From an uncultured Porphyromonadaceae bacterium (lineage in GTDB: Bacteria; Bacteroidota; Bacteroidia; Bacteroidales; Barnesiellaceae_A): DNA of 34,269 nt. The stretch covers positions 1 to 34,269 of the forward strand of contig UPZG01000011.1 in assembly GCA_900538705.1 (NCBI GenBank). Reading direction: 5' to 3'. The notes below the pieces were generated by a model. The model had not been told where the DNA came from and searched no databases. It saw only the letters and a list, made by a program, of their open reading frames with translations. Both the position numbers and the translations under genes were made by a program. Positions 8,801-17,888 of this stretch are shown piece by piece (the first letter of the stretch is position 1; each line of letters starts with the position of its first letter).

Positions 8801-10161
8801 ATGAGGAGCATGTCAAATATGTGCTCAAACTGATTATCGACCTTATCAAGGTCGATAAAAAAATACATCGCGACGAAATTGCATGGATAGAAGATTTCGC
8901 TCGACGGGCATCTCTATCAGCCGATGACCTGCAAGATGTGCACTGTCTCTCTTTTATCGATACCATCAACCAGCTGCAAACGCTCGATACCAAGAGTCGT
9001 CACGAAATCATCTCACTGGTCGAGCAAGCAGCTTCTATCGACAACGATATCGACATCAATGAGCGCATTATCCTCGCCTCTATCCGCTTGGCTTTGGGCG
9101 AGGATACACGCGACCATATACAGCTCTTATCGGTCGACTCGGACAAGGTTGGCCGTTACGACCGACAACTGATATACCTCGAACAAGAAAGCAGCCCCGC
9201 AATATACCAACAGATAGAAGCGAATTACGATTTCTTACAACAATGGCTGTGCGACAGTAAGATAGAATTTTTCTTTTTCCCGCACTTCCTCAAGCAGTAT
9301 ACCACATTCCGACCATTCATAGAAGAGACAACTCGCTTGCTGTTTCCTACATTCACACCACCCTCCAGCTCACAAACAGCCCAATTCCTACAACAATGCA
9401 GCACCGCCGACTTTTGCTCCTATATACATAAGCAAATGGGCGATAAAGTAGCAGCATTTCGCTTCAAGAACTTCTATCTGCTAAAAATACAAGATGAAAC
9501 GGCCAACGGCAATAATAAAAGCGATTTCATTTGTATAGAAGCATCAAACTCTCCCTTACAAGATATTCTCAGGCTTGTCAAGAACCTGCTTTTGGCACCG
9601 CCATTCAGTACCATTCCTTATGAAGGATGCTATCGCACCTTCTTTGAGATGCTAAGTGAACACACCAAAACCAATAGCCGCTTACTGCTTGTCGACGACA
9701 ATTTCTATCTGCCCGAAATAGGTAACTGCCGGGTAGAAATAACAGGAGCCGAACGCAAGACACTCTTTGCCCTCTTTTTACTGCATGCCCACACCGGCAT
9801 TACAAACGAAGATTTTGCAGCGATGTCGACCAACAATGAACTAGGCAGAGAAGCTATCGATTTGTACAAATATTTTGCTAAAGAAAAATACAACCAACGT
9901 CTGGACAAAAATCTGTCAAACGGAGACGTGCCCGATGTAATTGTAAATTTACGTGATATCAGCAAAAGAATTTCGCACATTGGCTTCATAAAGAAAGCCT
10001 TTACGCGTATCTCACAACTCAAGAATCCCGAATTTTATTATCCTGTCAATCTGAAAGGGCAAATGACTTATAAGATAAACTTACCAGCCGACCAAATACA
10101 AGGTACCTATTTCAAGAATTCACAACAACCCAAGACGCTAACCATAGACTTCTTTCGTTAA
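8797..10161 (+). CDS. uncharacterised TerB-like N-terminal domain protein coupled to hisS
   Basis: A 454-residue soluble protein that I cannot name. About residues 1-105 resemble the helical TerB-like fold: acidic, with KVDKKIHRDEIAWIEDFARR and SIDNDIDINERIILASIRLA, the two-repeat pattern of TerB metal-site regions. The middle (about 110-300) has no motif I recognise. About residues 313-440 form a helical module (ERKTLFALFLLHAHTGITNE, then IKKAF, FYYPVNLKGQMTYKINLP). It resembles a C-terminal module of many uncharacterised Bacteroidota proteins that often starts with a phrase like 'LExALxxLFLxHPEGI'. No signal peptide or membrane helix is present. The ATG overlaps the hisS stop by 4 bases, so expression follows hisS. 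Function unknown. Confidence 0.8.
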   Translation: MNEEHVKYVLKLIIDLIKVDKKIHRDEIAWIEDFARRASLSADDLQDVHCLSFIDTINQLQTLDTKSRHEIISLVEQAASIDNDIDINERIILASIRLALGEDTRDHIQLLSVDSDKVGRYDRQLIYLEQESSPAIYQQIEANYDFLQQWLCDSKIEFFFFPHFLKQYTTFRPFIEETTRLLFPTFTPPSSSQTAQFLQQCSTADFCSYIHKQMGDKVAAFRFKNFYLLKIQDETANGNNKSDFICIEASNSPLQDILRLVKNLLLAPPFSTIPYEGCYRTFFEMLSEHTKTNSRLLLVDDNFYLPEIGNCRVEITGAERKTLFALFLLHAHTGITNEDFAAMSTNNELGREAIDLYKYFAKEKYNQRLDKNLSNGDVPDVIVNLRDISKRISHIGFIKKAFTRISQLKNPEFYYPVNLKGQMTYKINLPADQIQGTYFKNSQQPKTLTIDFFR

Positions 10162-10320
10162 TGCCATATTGCATTCGTAATAAAACCGTCATAAGAATAT
10201 ACTTGTAAAACTACCATCCTGAACAACTCTAAGAAGGATTGATTTGCAAAAAAATATTAAAAACAATCTTTCTATGCCTTTGCAATATGGCAAACTCCGC
10301 TCGTATTCGTTGAATAGAAA

Positions 10321-10328
10321 TAATTTTG
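10321..10328 (+). promoter_or_regulatory. candidate -7 promoter element of the calcium ATPase gene
   Basis: TAATTTTG fits TAnnTTTG and lies 23 bases before the ATG at 10352. No good -33 element is seen, and no terminator separates it from the preceding gene, so some read-through from hisS is possible. Confidence 0.4.
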
Positions 10329-10351
10329 CGAAAATTTAATCATATGACATT

Positions 10352-13102
10352 ATGGGAAATTTTATAGAGAAAGGGCTTTCCGACGCCCAAGTCCTCGCCA
10401 GCCGTGAAAAACACGGCACCAACGAACTAACCCCACCAGCCAAAACTCCTCTTTGGAAACAATTCTTAGAAAAACTGCGCGACCCCATTATCCGCATCTT
10501 GCTCATCGCCTTACTTCTCTCGGTAGCCGTATCGGCTTACCAAGTATATAGCGGAGAAGAAGGAGTAAACGCATTCTTCGAACCCATAGGCATACTGGTC
10601 GCTATCGTTCTTGCTACTGGTATAGGCTTTGCCTTTGAAGTAAGTGCCAACCGCAAGTTTGACATTCTCAACCAGATTGGCGACGAAAGCCCCGTCAAAG
10701 TAGCCCGAAATGGTCAAGTTATAGAGATACCCAAACGCGATGTCGTTGTAGGAGATATTATTTTACTCAATACCGGCGACGAAATTCCCGCCGACGGCAC
10801 CTTGTTAGAATCGGTGTCGCTGCAAGTAAACGAATCCAGCCTTACGGGCGAACCGATGGCTAACAAATTTGCCGACCCAAAGAGAAATGACACAAAAGCT
10901 ACCTATCCAAGCTACCGCGTACTCAACGGCAGTACCGTATTAGAGGGCAATGGTATTATGGAGGTAACGGAAGTGGGCGACGCCACAGAGTATGGCAAGG
11001 TGTACCAAGGAGCTCAAATAGAAAACGACGTAGAGACACCCCTGAATATTCAGCTAAACAAACTGGCACATACAGTAACCATTATCAGCTATACGATTGC
11101 TGCACTCATCTTAATATTGCGTTTCATAACCTTCTTTACAGGCAATCACCCCGATGACTGGTTAAGTATAGGACAATATATTCTCAACTCCGTAATGATA
11201 GCAGTCACTATCATCGTAGTAGCCGTTCCCGAAGGTCTTCCCATGAGTGTGACATTGAGTCTCGCCATGAGCATGAAACGAATGCTTGCCGCCAACAATT
11301 TGGTACGGAAAATGCACGCTTGTGAGACAATGGGAGCTACATCGGTCATCTGCACCGATAAAACCGGTACGCTGACCCAAAACCAGATGCAAATAGACCA
11401 AACGCTTTTCTTCGCCCTTACCGATCAATCGCTCGGTAAGAATGCCGAAGCTGATACCCTGATACGAGAAAGTATCGCTCTCAATACTACTGCCAACCTA
11501 AATACCGATGCACAAGGCCGTACACACGTAATAGGAAACCCCACAGAGGGTGCTTTACTTTTGTGGCTCTCTAAACAAAATACCGACTATCGCGAGTTAC
11601 GAGAAGAGATGCCCATTGTAGAACAATTATCCTTTTCGACCGAACGCAAATACATGGCTACTGTCGTTGTATCGCCTACATTGAATAAACGTATATTATA
11701 TGTAAAAGGCGCTCCCGAGATATTGCTGCAACACTGCAATACCATACTCACGGCCAATGGCAGTATACCACTGGGCGATGCCCGAAAAGAGATTGAAAAA
11801 AAGCTGCTCGAATATCAAAACAAGGCACTTCGCACCCTTGCTCTTGCCTATGCCGAAGTACCCTCGACAGAGAGTTGCTTTGCCGACTCTCGTTTACGCA
11901 ACGATATAAGACTCACCCTCTTGGGTATTACGGCTATTGCCGACCCCGTAAGGCCCGACGTACCCGACGCCATCAAGTCATGCCTCAACGCCGGTATCGA
12001 CATTAAAATAATTACCGGCGATACTCAGGCTACAGCTCGTGAGATAGGCCGCCAAATAGGCTTATGGAAACCCGAAGACACCGACAATAACATTACAACC
12101 GGCGAGCAAGTTGCTGCCATGACCGATGATGAACTGACCAAACGGGTAAATGACCTGAAAATCATAGCCCGAGCACGGCCGCTTGACAAAGAGCGCCTTG
12201 TAAAAGCCCTGCAACGAAACGGTAAAGTCGTAGCTGTAACAGGTGACGGTACCAACGATGCCCCTGCACTCAACGCCGCTCAAGTAGGGCTGTCTATGGG
12301 CGATGGTACTACGGTTGCCAAAGAGGCCAGCGCCATCACTATTCTCGACAACTCGTTTACAAGCATCAATAAAGCCGTATTATGGGGACGGTCGTTATAC
12401 CGCAACATACAACGCTTTATTGTATTCCAAATGACCATTAACGTAGTGGCCTGTCTTATCGTACTGTTAGGTGCTGTACTCGGTACAGAGTCTCCGCTTA
12501 CTGTCACACAAATGCTTTGGGTCAACCTCATTATGGATACATTTGCAGCCCTTGCACTGGCATCTCTTCCGCCAGATAAGCGGGTAATGTTGGAAAAACC
12601 TCGAAAGCTCAACGCCCACATCATAACTCCCGCCATGGGACGTATGATTATAGGTACAGGAGCACTATTTGTCATATTGCTGTTCGGCCTGCTGCAATAC
12701 TTTAAGCATGTGGATATAACGGCTGTATCGCAAATAAACATAACCGAGATATTCAGCTATTATTTCAACTTCGATGCCGGCAACGGACTCAGCCGCTATG
12801 AACTATCGGTATTCTTCTCCATATTCGTACTTATTCAATTCTGGAATATGTTTAACGCCAAAGCTTTTGCAACCGGGAAATCGGCTTTTGCCTCCCTTCT
12901 GAAAAGCCCCGGATTCATAGGAGTAGGATTGCTTATTGTAGTAGGACAACTCATCATCGTAACATTTGGAGGAGAAATGTTCAGCGTTACCCCCCTATCG
13001 GCTACCGACTGGTGGCAAATCATATTAGCTACATCAGTAGTATTGTGGGTAGGTGAAATTTTGCGAGCTATCATCCGATTGTTCAAAAAGTGTAAAAGAT
13101 AA
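10352..13102 (+). CDS. P-type (P2) calcium-transporting ATPase
   Basis: Inner-membrane cation pump of 916 residues, most like PMCA/SERCA-type Ca2+ exporters. The N-terminal cation ATPase region runs over residues 1-70. The actuator domain contains the phosphatase motif as SSLTGEP near residue 165. Transmembrane helix 4 carries VAVPEGLPMSV near residue 290, the cation-site proline motif. The phosphorylation motif is CTDKTGTLTQNQ, with the acceptor Asp at residue 336. Hinge motifs are TGD (near 560) and VAVTGDGTNDAPALNAAQVG (near 628-647). The C-terminal half holds six further helices (for example LWVNLIMDTFAALALASLPP). All catalytic residues are present. Calcium specificity is inferred from overall similarity; manganese or other ions cannot be excluded. 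Confidence 0.92.
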   Translation: MGNFIEKGLSDAQVLASREKHGTNELTPPAKTPLWKQFLEKLRDPIIRILLIALLLSVAVSAYQVYSGEEGVNAFFEPIGILVAIVLATGIGFAFEVSANRKFDILNQIGDESPVKVARNGQVIEIPKRDVVVGDIILLNTGDEIPADGTLLESVSLQVNESSLTGEPMANKFADPKRNDTKATYPSYRVLNGSTVLEGNGIMEVTEVGDATEYGKVYQGAQIENDVETPLNIQLNKLAHTVTIISYTIAALILILRFITFFTGNHPDDWLSIGQYILNSVMIAVTIIVVAVPEGLPMSVTLSLAMSMKRMLAANNLVRKMHACETMGATSVICTDKTGTLTQNQMQIDQTLFFALTDQSLGKNAEADTLIRESIALNTTANLNTDAQGRTHVIGNPTEGALLLWLSKQNTDYRELREEMPIVEQLSFSTERKYMATVVVSPTLNKRILYVKGAPEILLQHCNTILTANGSIPLGDARKEIEKKLLEYQNKALRTLALAYAEVPSTESCFADSRLRNDIRLTLLGITAIADPVRPDVPDAIKSCLNAGIDIKIITGDTQATAREIGRQIGLWKPEDTDNNITTGEQVAAMTDDELTKRVNDLKIIARARPLDKERLVKALQRNGKVVAVTGDGTNDAPALNAAQVGLSMGDGTTVAKEASAITILDNSFTSINKAVLWGRSLYRNIQRFIVFQMTINVVACLIVLLGAVLGTESPLTVTQMLWVNLIMDTFAALALASLPPDKRVMLEKPRKLNAHIITPAMGRMIIGTGALFVILLFGLLQYFKHVDITAVSQINITEIFSYYFNFDAGNGLSRYELSVFFSIFVLIQFWNMFNAKAFATGKSAFASLLKSPGFIGVGLLIVVGQLIIVTFGGEMFSVTPLSATDWWQIILATSVVLWVGEILRAIIRLFKKCKR

Positions 13103-13149
13103 CACAAAAATATTATTTGCTAAAGACAGAAAAGTCAAAGCAATTATAT

Positions 13150-13157
13150 TACTTTTG
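13150..13157 (+). promoter_or_regulatory. -7 promoter element of tkt
   Basis: TACTTTTG matches TAnnTTTG, 33 bases before the transketolase ATG. The -33 element is not clear. Confidence 0.5.
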
Positions 13158-13190
13158 CGGCAGTAACCTGTTACTTAATATACTTTTATT

Positions 13191-15227
13191 ATGGAAACGA
13201 CAAAAAACCTGAACAAAGCAGCCGACAACATAAGAATTCTTGCTGCGGCCATGGTAGAAAAAGCCAAATCAGGACACCCTGGAGGAGCCATGGGAGGAGC
13301 TGACTTTACCAATGTTCTCTATGCCAAATATCTGATATATGACCCCGACGATGCGTCATGGGCTAATAGAGACCGCTTCTTCCTCGATCCAGGACACATG
13401 TCACCCATGCTCTATGGTGTATTGGCATGTGCAGGCAAATTCACCATGGACGAACTGAAAGAGTTCCGCCAATGGGGAAGTGTCACCCCGGGACATCCTG
13501 AGGTAGACGTAGCCCGTGGCATAGAAAATACCTCCGGCCCGCTCGGTCAGGGACATACAATGGCTGTAGGTGCAGCCATCGCCGAACGTTTCCTTGCAAG
13601 CCGTTTCGGAGAATGGCTCTCACATAAAACATATGCATTTATTTCCGACGGTGGCATACAAGAAGAGATTTCACAAGGTGCTGGACGACTAGCCGGTTTC
13701 TTAAAATTGCATAACCTCATCATGTTCTATGACAGCAACAAGATACAGCTCTCTACTGGCACCGACGCTGTCACCACAGAAGATACTGCAGCCAAATACA
13801 AAGCCTGGAACTGGAATGTCATAGAAATAGACGGTACTAACGCACAAGAAATCTGCAAGGCTTTAGAGGAAGCTCAACAAGAAAAAGAGCGTCCCACGCT
13901 CATCATAGGTCACACCATCATGGGTAAAGGTTGTGTAACACCCGACGGGAAAAACTTCGAAAGCCAATGCTCGACACACGGACAACCCATCAGCAAAGCC
14001 GGAGCATCCTTTGAGAAAACAGTTGCCAACTTGGGTGGAAACCCGGCAGACCCATTTACACTATTCCCAGAAACAGTTGCACTCTATCAAGCACGCAAGG
14101 AAGCACTAAGAAAGATAGTAGCTCAACGCAAAAAAGAACAAGCCGAATGGGAAGCTCAGAATCCGCAATTGGCTGCAGAACTACACCAATTCCTCTCTGG
14201 GGAAGTACCTGCTATTAATTTTGATGAAATCTCCTTTAAGCCCAACATGGCAACCCGCAATGCCTCGGGTACTATTTTGTCGTACTTGGCAGACCATGTA
14301 AAAAACATGATTGTTGCCTCTGCCGATTTGGCCAACAGCGACAAAACAGATGGGTTCCTCAAAAAGACGCATGCTTTCACACCAGGAGATTTCTCGGGAG
14401 CTTTTCTTCAAGCCGGTGTTTCAGAACTTACCATGACAGCCATCATCAACGGCATGTTACTACATGGAGGTATTACGGCAGCCTGTGGAACATTCTTTGT
14501 CTTCTCAGATTATATGAAACCTGCCGTACGTATGGCTGCACTTATGCAATTGCCGGCTAAATACATATGGACTCATGATGCATTCAGAGTTGGCGAAGAC
14601 GGTCCTACCCACGAACCGGTAGAACAAGAGGCGCAGATACGGCTCATGGAGCAACTCAAAAATCACAATGGAAAGGATAGTATGCTTGTCTTACGGCCTT
14701 GTGATAGTGCCGAGACAGCTATTGCCTGGAAACTCGCTCTTGAAAATACCGACTCCCCGACAGCACTGATACTCTCAAGACAAGATATAAAAGATATTCC
14801 TTCGGCCTCGGGTAATCGTCTTGCCGATGCAGCACAAGCTATCCGGGGAGCCTACATCGTTTGGAAAGACGAGAACCCAGACGTCGTATTAGTTGCTAAC
14901 GGTTCGGAAGTTGCGACACTCGTTGATGCAGCTATACTCCTGCGCGATAACGGGATACACTGCCAAATCGTATCGGCTCCATCTTTGGGCCTTTTCGCCC
15001 GTCAACCAAAAGAGTATCGCAAGAATGTCATACCAGAGCATCTACCCGTATATGGCTTAACCGCCGGATTGCCTTCAACCTTGCGCCCCATTGTAGGAGA
15101 CAACGGCATGATACATGGTCTTGAGCACTTTGGACAATCGGCACCTTATAAAGTTTTGGACGAAAAATTCGGTTTTACACCAGAACAAGTAGCCAGTGAA
15201 ATAAGGAGCTATTTGGGTAAGGCGTAA
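13191..15227 (+). CDS. tkt: transketolase
   Basis: Thiamine-diphosphate enzyme of the non-oxidative pentose phosphate pathway; it moves two-carbon units between sugar phosphates. Length is 678 residues, normal for full-length bacterial transketolase. The substrate-binding start AAAMVEKAKSGHPGGAMGGA is near residue 20. The ThDP/Mg motif appears as SDGGIQEEISQGAGRLAGFL (about 152-171), with the usual GDG replaced by SDG. The pyrimidine domain starts near residue 350 and has GVSELTMTAIINGM and the signature HDAFRVGEDGPTHEPVEQEA (about 462-481). The C-terminal domain carries VLVANGSEVATLVDA. It has its own promoter element; no ribose-5-phosphate isomerase gene follows directly. Confidence 0.96.
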   Translation: METTKNLNKAADNIRILAAAMVEKAKSGHPGGAMGGADFTNVLYAKYLIYDPDDASWANRDRFFLDPGHMSPMLYGVLACAGKFTMDELKEFRQWGSVTPGHPEVDVARGIENTSGPLGQGHTMAVGAAIAERFLASRFGEWLSHKTYAFISDGGIQEEISQGAGRLAGFLKLHNLIMFYDSNKIQLSTGTDAVTTEDTAAKYKAWNWNVIEIDGTNAQEICKALEEAQQEKERPTLIIGHTIMGKGCVTPDGKNFESQCSTHGQPISKAGASFEKTVANLGGNPADPFTLFPETVALYQARKEALRKIVAQRKKEQAEWEAQNPQLAAELHQFLSGEVPAINFDEISFKPNMATRNASGTILSYLADHVKNMIVASADLANSDKTDGFLKKTHAFTPGDFSGAFLQAGVSELTMTAIINGMLLHGGITAACGTFFVFSDYMKPAVRMAALMQLPAKYIWTHDAFRVGEDGPTHEPVEQEAQIRLMEQLKNHNGKDSMLVLRPCDSAETAIAWKLALENTDSPTALILSRQDIKDIPSASGNRLADAAQAIRGAYIVWKDENPDVVLVANGSEVATLVDAAILLRDNGIHCQIVSAPSLGLFARQPKEYRKNVIPEHLPVYGLTAGLPSTLRPIVGDNGMIHGLEHFGQSAPYKVLDEKFGFTPEQVASEIRSYLGKA

Positions 15228-15343
15228 AATTCAGAAGTGATAAGACCGAAAGTAAAAGTTACCAAAACATTCTTTAAATATCCGATAAAATTAAGCGCAT
15301 AAAAATCCAATTTTACGTATTATTATAGTTTTTACTATTTTAG

Positions 15344-15375
15344 TTTGGATAATTAAATTAAAAGTCCTATCTTTG
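15344..15375 (+). promoter_or_regulatory. strong Bacteroidota promoter of the OmpA-like gene
   Basis: TTTG (15344-15347), 20 bases, then TATCTTTG (15368-15375): both consensus elements at the expected spacing. The predicted start near 15379 gives a leader of about 80 bases, AT-rich upstream, in keeping with high expression. Confidence 0.75.
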
Positions 15376-15460
15376 GAGCGTGAAATTGGCATGGAATGTT
15401 TATTTTGAAAGCATTCCGATAAAAATAGATTCACTGTTAAACTAATTTGATATTGTGATT

Positions 15461-16657
15461 ATGAAAAAAATTTCCACAGTAGCAATGCTTCTTGCATTAT
15501 TTATGGCTCCGGTCGCCATGGGTGCTACTACCGAAGAAAAAACAACGACCGACGAATCGCAAGGTTTGTTGCTCAATGGCTTCTGGGATAATTGGTACAT
15601 CTCTATAGATGGTGGTGCCAGTGTATTTATGAGCCCGTACGATAACAACCTCGAATTCACAAACCGCATCGCTCCCAATGCTTCATTAAACTTCGGGAAA
15701 TGGTGGACTCCAGTATTCGGTACCCGTATCGGCTTGGACTATATGTCGGCTAACAGTGCAGCCCTCCTTGGCTCAGCTTTCGGCTATCAAGAAGCTCTTA
15801 TTGATGGTTCTAACGACCTTCACAAACAAAAATTCCATGGCCTTCGTCCCCACTTGGATGGTATGGTTGACCTCGTAAATCTCTTTGGAGGTTATAGCCC
15901 CACACGCGTATACTCACTCGTTATCTACGGTGGTTTCGGTTACGGTTACGGTTGGGCTGATGGCAACAGCATCTCTGATGGCATGTGGAATGTTGAGCTC
16001 CGTGGTGGTTTGATCAACAGCTTCCATGTTAGCAAACAAGTTGACATCAACATCGAATTTAAATTAAGCAAATACGATAGTGGTCTCTGCGGCGAAGGTC
16101 GTGCTGTTCAAGACTGGCACAACCTCAACGCTTCAGCCAACGTAGGTATAGCATACAAATTCAGAAAACGCGACTGGAGTGCTCCCGTTATTCCCGTTGT
16201 TGAACCTACCGTATGCAAATATAGCGATGCTGAAGGTGATGCTCTCGTAGCTCAATTGCGCGATGCCAACGCTCGTATCAAAGATCTCGAGCAACAATTG
16301 GCTGACTGCCAAACACCTGTAACACAAGTTGTTGAAGAAGACCCCGCTGTAACGGTTTACTTCTCTATCAACCAATCTACAGTTCGCTCAGGCGATCGTC
16401 AAGTTCTCCGCGCTTTAGCTCAATCAATGAAAGAGAACCCCGATCAAAAATATGTAATCACTGGTTATGCCGATAGCCAAACCGGTACTCCCGAAATCAA
16501 TGCAAGACTTCGTGAGGCTCGTGCAAAAGCTGTTTACAAACTGCTTGTTAACTACGGCGTAAATCCTGACCAACTCTCTACTGCAGTTGATTCTAACCCG
16601 CTCAACAAGTTCAACTACGTTCTTGACCGCGCAGCTACTATCAAATTCGCAAAATAA
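15461..16657 (+). CDS. OmpA-family outer membrane protein
   Basis: A 398-residue outer membrane protein. Residues 1-22 form a signal peptide (MKKISTVAMLLALFMAPVAM). About 30-240 form a beta-barrel with alternating aromatic strands (GFWDNWYISIDGGASVFMSP; VYSLVIYGGFGYGYGWADGN). A short coiled linker follows (about 250-282, VAQLRDANARIKDLEQQLAD). The C-terminal OmpA domain (about 295-398) binds peptidoglycan; its key Asp and Arg lie in ITGYADSQTGTPEINARLRE, with RAKAVYKLLVNYGV following. The start is the ATG before the signal peptide; an in-frame GTG two codons earlier is less likely. Codon use shifts toward a highly expressed pattern, with many GTT and GCT codons. Strong promoter and terminator flank it. 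It anchors the outer membrane to the wall and is likely abundant. Confidence 0.92.
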   Translation: MKKISTVAMLLALFMAPVAMGATTEEKTTTDESQGLLLNGFWDNWYISIDGGASVFMSPYDNNLEFTNRIAPNASLNFGKWWTPVFGTRIGLDYMSANSAALLGSAFGYQEALIDGSNDLHKQKFHGLRPHLDGMVDLVNLFGGYSPTRVYSLVIYGGFGYGYGWADGNSISDGMWNVELRGGLINSFHVSKQVDINIEFKLSKYDSGLCGEGRAVQDWHNLNASANVGIAYKFRKRDWSAPVIPVVEPTVCKYSDAEGDALVAQLRDANARIKDLEQQLADCQTPVTQVVEEDPAVTVYFSINQSTVRSGDRQVLRALAQSMKENPDQKYVITGYADSQTGTPEINARLREARAKAVYKLLVNYGVNPDQLSTAVDSNPLNKFNYVLDRAATIKFAK

Positions 16658-16675
16658 GGAGTTCTAATAAACAAT

Positions 16676-16713
16676 AAAAAATAAGGGCGCGAAATCGCGC
16701 CCTTATTTTTTTT
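16676..16713. terminator. bidirectional terminator between OmpA-like and bactofilin genes
   Basis: GGGCGCG (16685-16691) pairs with CGCGCCC (16696-16702) around a 4-base loop, extended by flanking AAAAATAA/TTATTTTT. T-runs follow the stem on both strands. It lies between two convergent genes and can end both transcripts. Confidence 0.9.
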
Positions 16714-16746
16714 ATCACAAATTCAAAAACAAAAAGCTTTACTAAA

Positions 16747-17106
16747 CTACGATTCTAACTCATCTATCATAACGCATTTACCATTCAGCGTAGCCTTGGG
16801 TTCTATAGCCAAACGTCTGGCACAAACATCTCCATCTAAACGCGCGGTAGCTTTCAAAACCAGAATACCCGACACTGCGACATTACCCTCTATACGACCA
16901 GCAACATCGGCACTCTCGGCAACCACATCTCCCCAAATTTTTCCATTCGTACCTACTATGACTCGACCCTGGCATTCCAATCGGCCTTCCAATACTCCAT
17001 CTATACGAATATCCTGACTTGCTATTATTTTACCTACTATCGTCGTTTCTCCAGCAATAACATTATGTGTGCCGCCGGCACTCTTTGTCTCATTCATCTT
17101 ACTCAT
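16747..17106 (-). CDS. bactofilin (DUF583 family polymer-forming protein)
   Basis: A 119-residue cytoskeletal protein. The short polar N-terminal tail (MSKMNETKSAGGTHNVIAGE) is followed by a right-handed beta-helix core of about 90 residues. The core has the repeated hydrophobic/glycine pattern of bactofilins (IDGVLEGRLECQGRVIVGTN, GKIWGDVVAESADVAGRIEG, LKATARLDGDVCARRLAIEP). Bactofilins form nucleotide-free filaments at the membrane, often organising cell-wall enzymes. The length is typical of a single-domain form. A full consensus promoter lies directly upstream, so it is transcribed separately from the HD gene. No wall peptidase is adjacent, so the partner is not evident. Confidence 0.9.
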   Translation of the reverse strand: MSKMNETKSAGGTHNVIAGETTIVGKIIASQDIRIDGVLEGRLECQGRVIVGTNGKIWGDVVAESADVAGRIEGNVAVSGILVLKATARLDGDVCARRLAIEPKATLNGKCVMIDELES

Positions 17107-17121
17107 ATATTACATTCGCCA

Positions 17122-17152
17122 CAAAGATACACTAAAAGATTTATGCAGCAAA
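17122..17152 (-). promoter_or_regulatory. Bacteroidota promoter of bactofilin gene
   Basis: On the minus strand, TTTG (17152-17149), 19 bases, then TATCTTTG (17129-17122). Both elements and spacing fit the consensus. The predicted leader is only about 12 bases. Confidence 0.75.
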
Positions 17153-17161
17153 CCACCATTT

Positions 17162-17178
17162 TTACAATAAAATTGTAA
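17162..17178. repeat. TTACAAT palindrome upstream of bactofilin promoter
   Basis: TTACAAT-AAA-ATTGTAA is a perfect 7-base inverted repeat about 10 bases upstream of the -33 element. A third copy of TTACAAT occurs at 17198-17204. It could be an operator or a weak hairpin after the HD gene; the sequence alone does not decide. Confidence 0.3.
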
Positions 17179-17269
17179 GGGCTACACGTTCCTTTCTTAC
17201 AATCACATGAATAACAACGCGAATATAGAAAAGAGTATATCCTCATCACGAGGAACAACCACTAGCACA

Positions 17270-17887
17270 TCAACGGTCCAACTCATCTTCATAAAGGTCG
17301 TCAAAATAAGTACGAAGCGTCTTTTCATCATCGAGCAATCGCCGCAATAGTAACAAATTTTTTTCATTCTCGGTATCGGGTAACCACAGCCGTAAATATC
17401 CCTGTGCGCCATACTTCTGAATTAGATGATACTTAAATCGCAAAAATTGCTCTTCTCTACCATACTGTGGATAATGCTGTAATCCATACTGCACCGCACG
17501 ACGCAACACAGTACTTGGGTCAATCAAGCGATCGGCCTCAGCTACAATCTTTCCATAAAGACTCCTTGGTTCATGACCAGCTGATGCCCGATGATCCTCT
17601 ACGGCCTGGCGCATAATTTCTATTTGACTTTCATCAAACCATCGTTTTAAAGATATATCACCAGCTAATATAATACCCGACACGATATGGTGCCTCTCAC
17701 GATCCTCGCACAAACCTACATCATGATAAGCTGCAATAACATAAGCCATGCGAGCGTCTGCTCCATACCGACCGGCATAAAATAGAGACCTATTGATTAC
17801 AGCCCGCACATGGTCTACACCATGAGCCCTATCAAAGTTCTTATAACGAGGAACTATACACTCCTCTATATATTTCTGCAAACACAT
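17270..17887 (-). CDS. HD-domain phosphohydrolase-like protein
   Basis: A 205-residue soluble protein with an HD metal-dependent hydrolase domain. The first histidine is in RAHGVDHVRAV (about residue 25). The HD doublet is in VIAAYHDVGLCEDRERHHIV (about 50-69). A later aspartate is in IVAEADRLIDP (about 118). This is the H...HD...D order of the superfamily, close to small proteins annotated as metal-dependent phosphohydrolases. Substrate is unknown; nucleotides or nucleotide second messengers are possible. The start lies one base past the stop of the MFS gene, so the two are almost certainly co-transcribed. No signal peptide. Confidence 0.82.
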   Translation of the reverse strand: MCLQKYIEECIVPRYKNFDRAHGVDHVRAVINRSLFYAGRYGADARMAYVIAAYHDVGLCEDRERHHIVSGIILAGDISLKRWFDESQIEIMRQAVEDHRASAGHEPRSLYGKIVAEADRLIDPSTVLRRAVQYGLQHYPQYGREEQFLRFKYHLIQKYGAQGYLRLWLPDTENEKNLLLLRRLLDDEKTLRTYFDDLYEDELDR

Positions 17888-17888
17888 A

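Noticed and set aside
10269..10283. promoter at TATGCCTTTG ahead of the ATPase gene
   Set aside because: The spacing between TA and TTTG is wrong for the TAnnTTTG element; the TAATTTTG at 10321 fits better.
12280..12741. 153-codon open frame antisense to the calcium ATPase gene
   Set aside because: It covers essential transmembrane and hinge motifs of the ATPase and has no features of its own.
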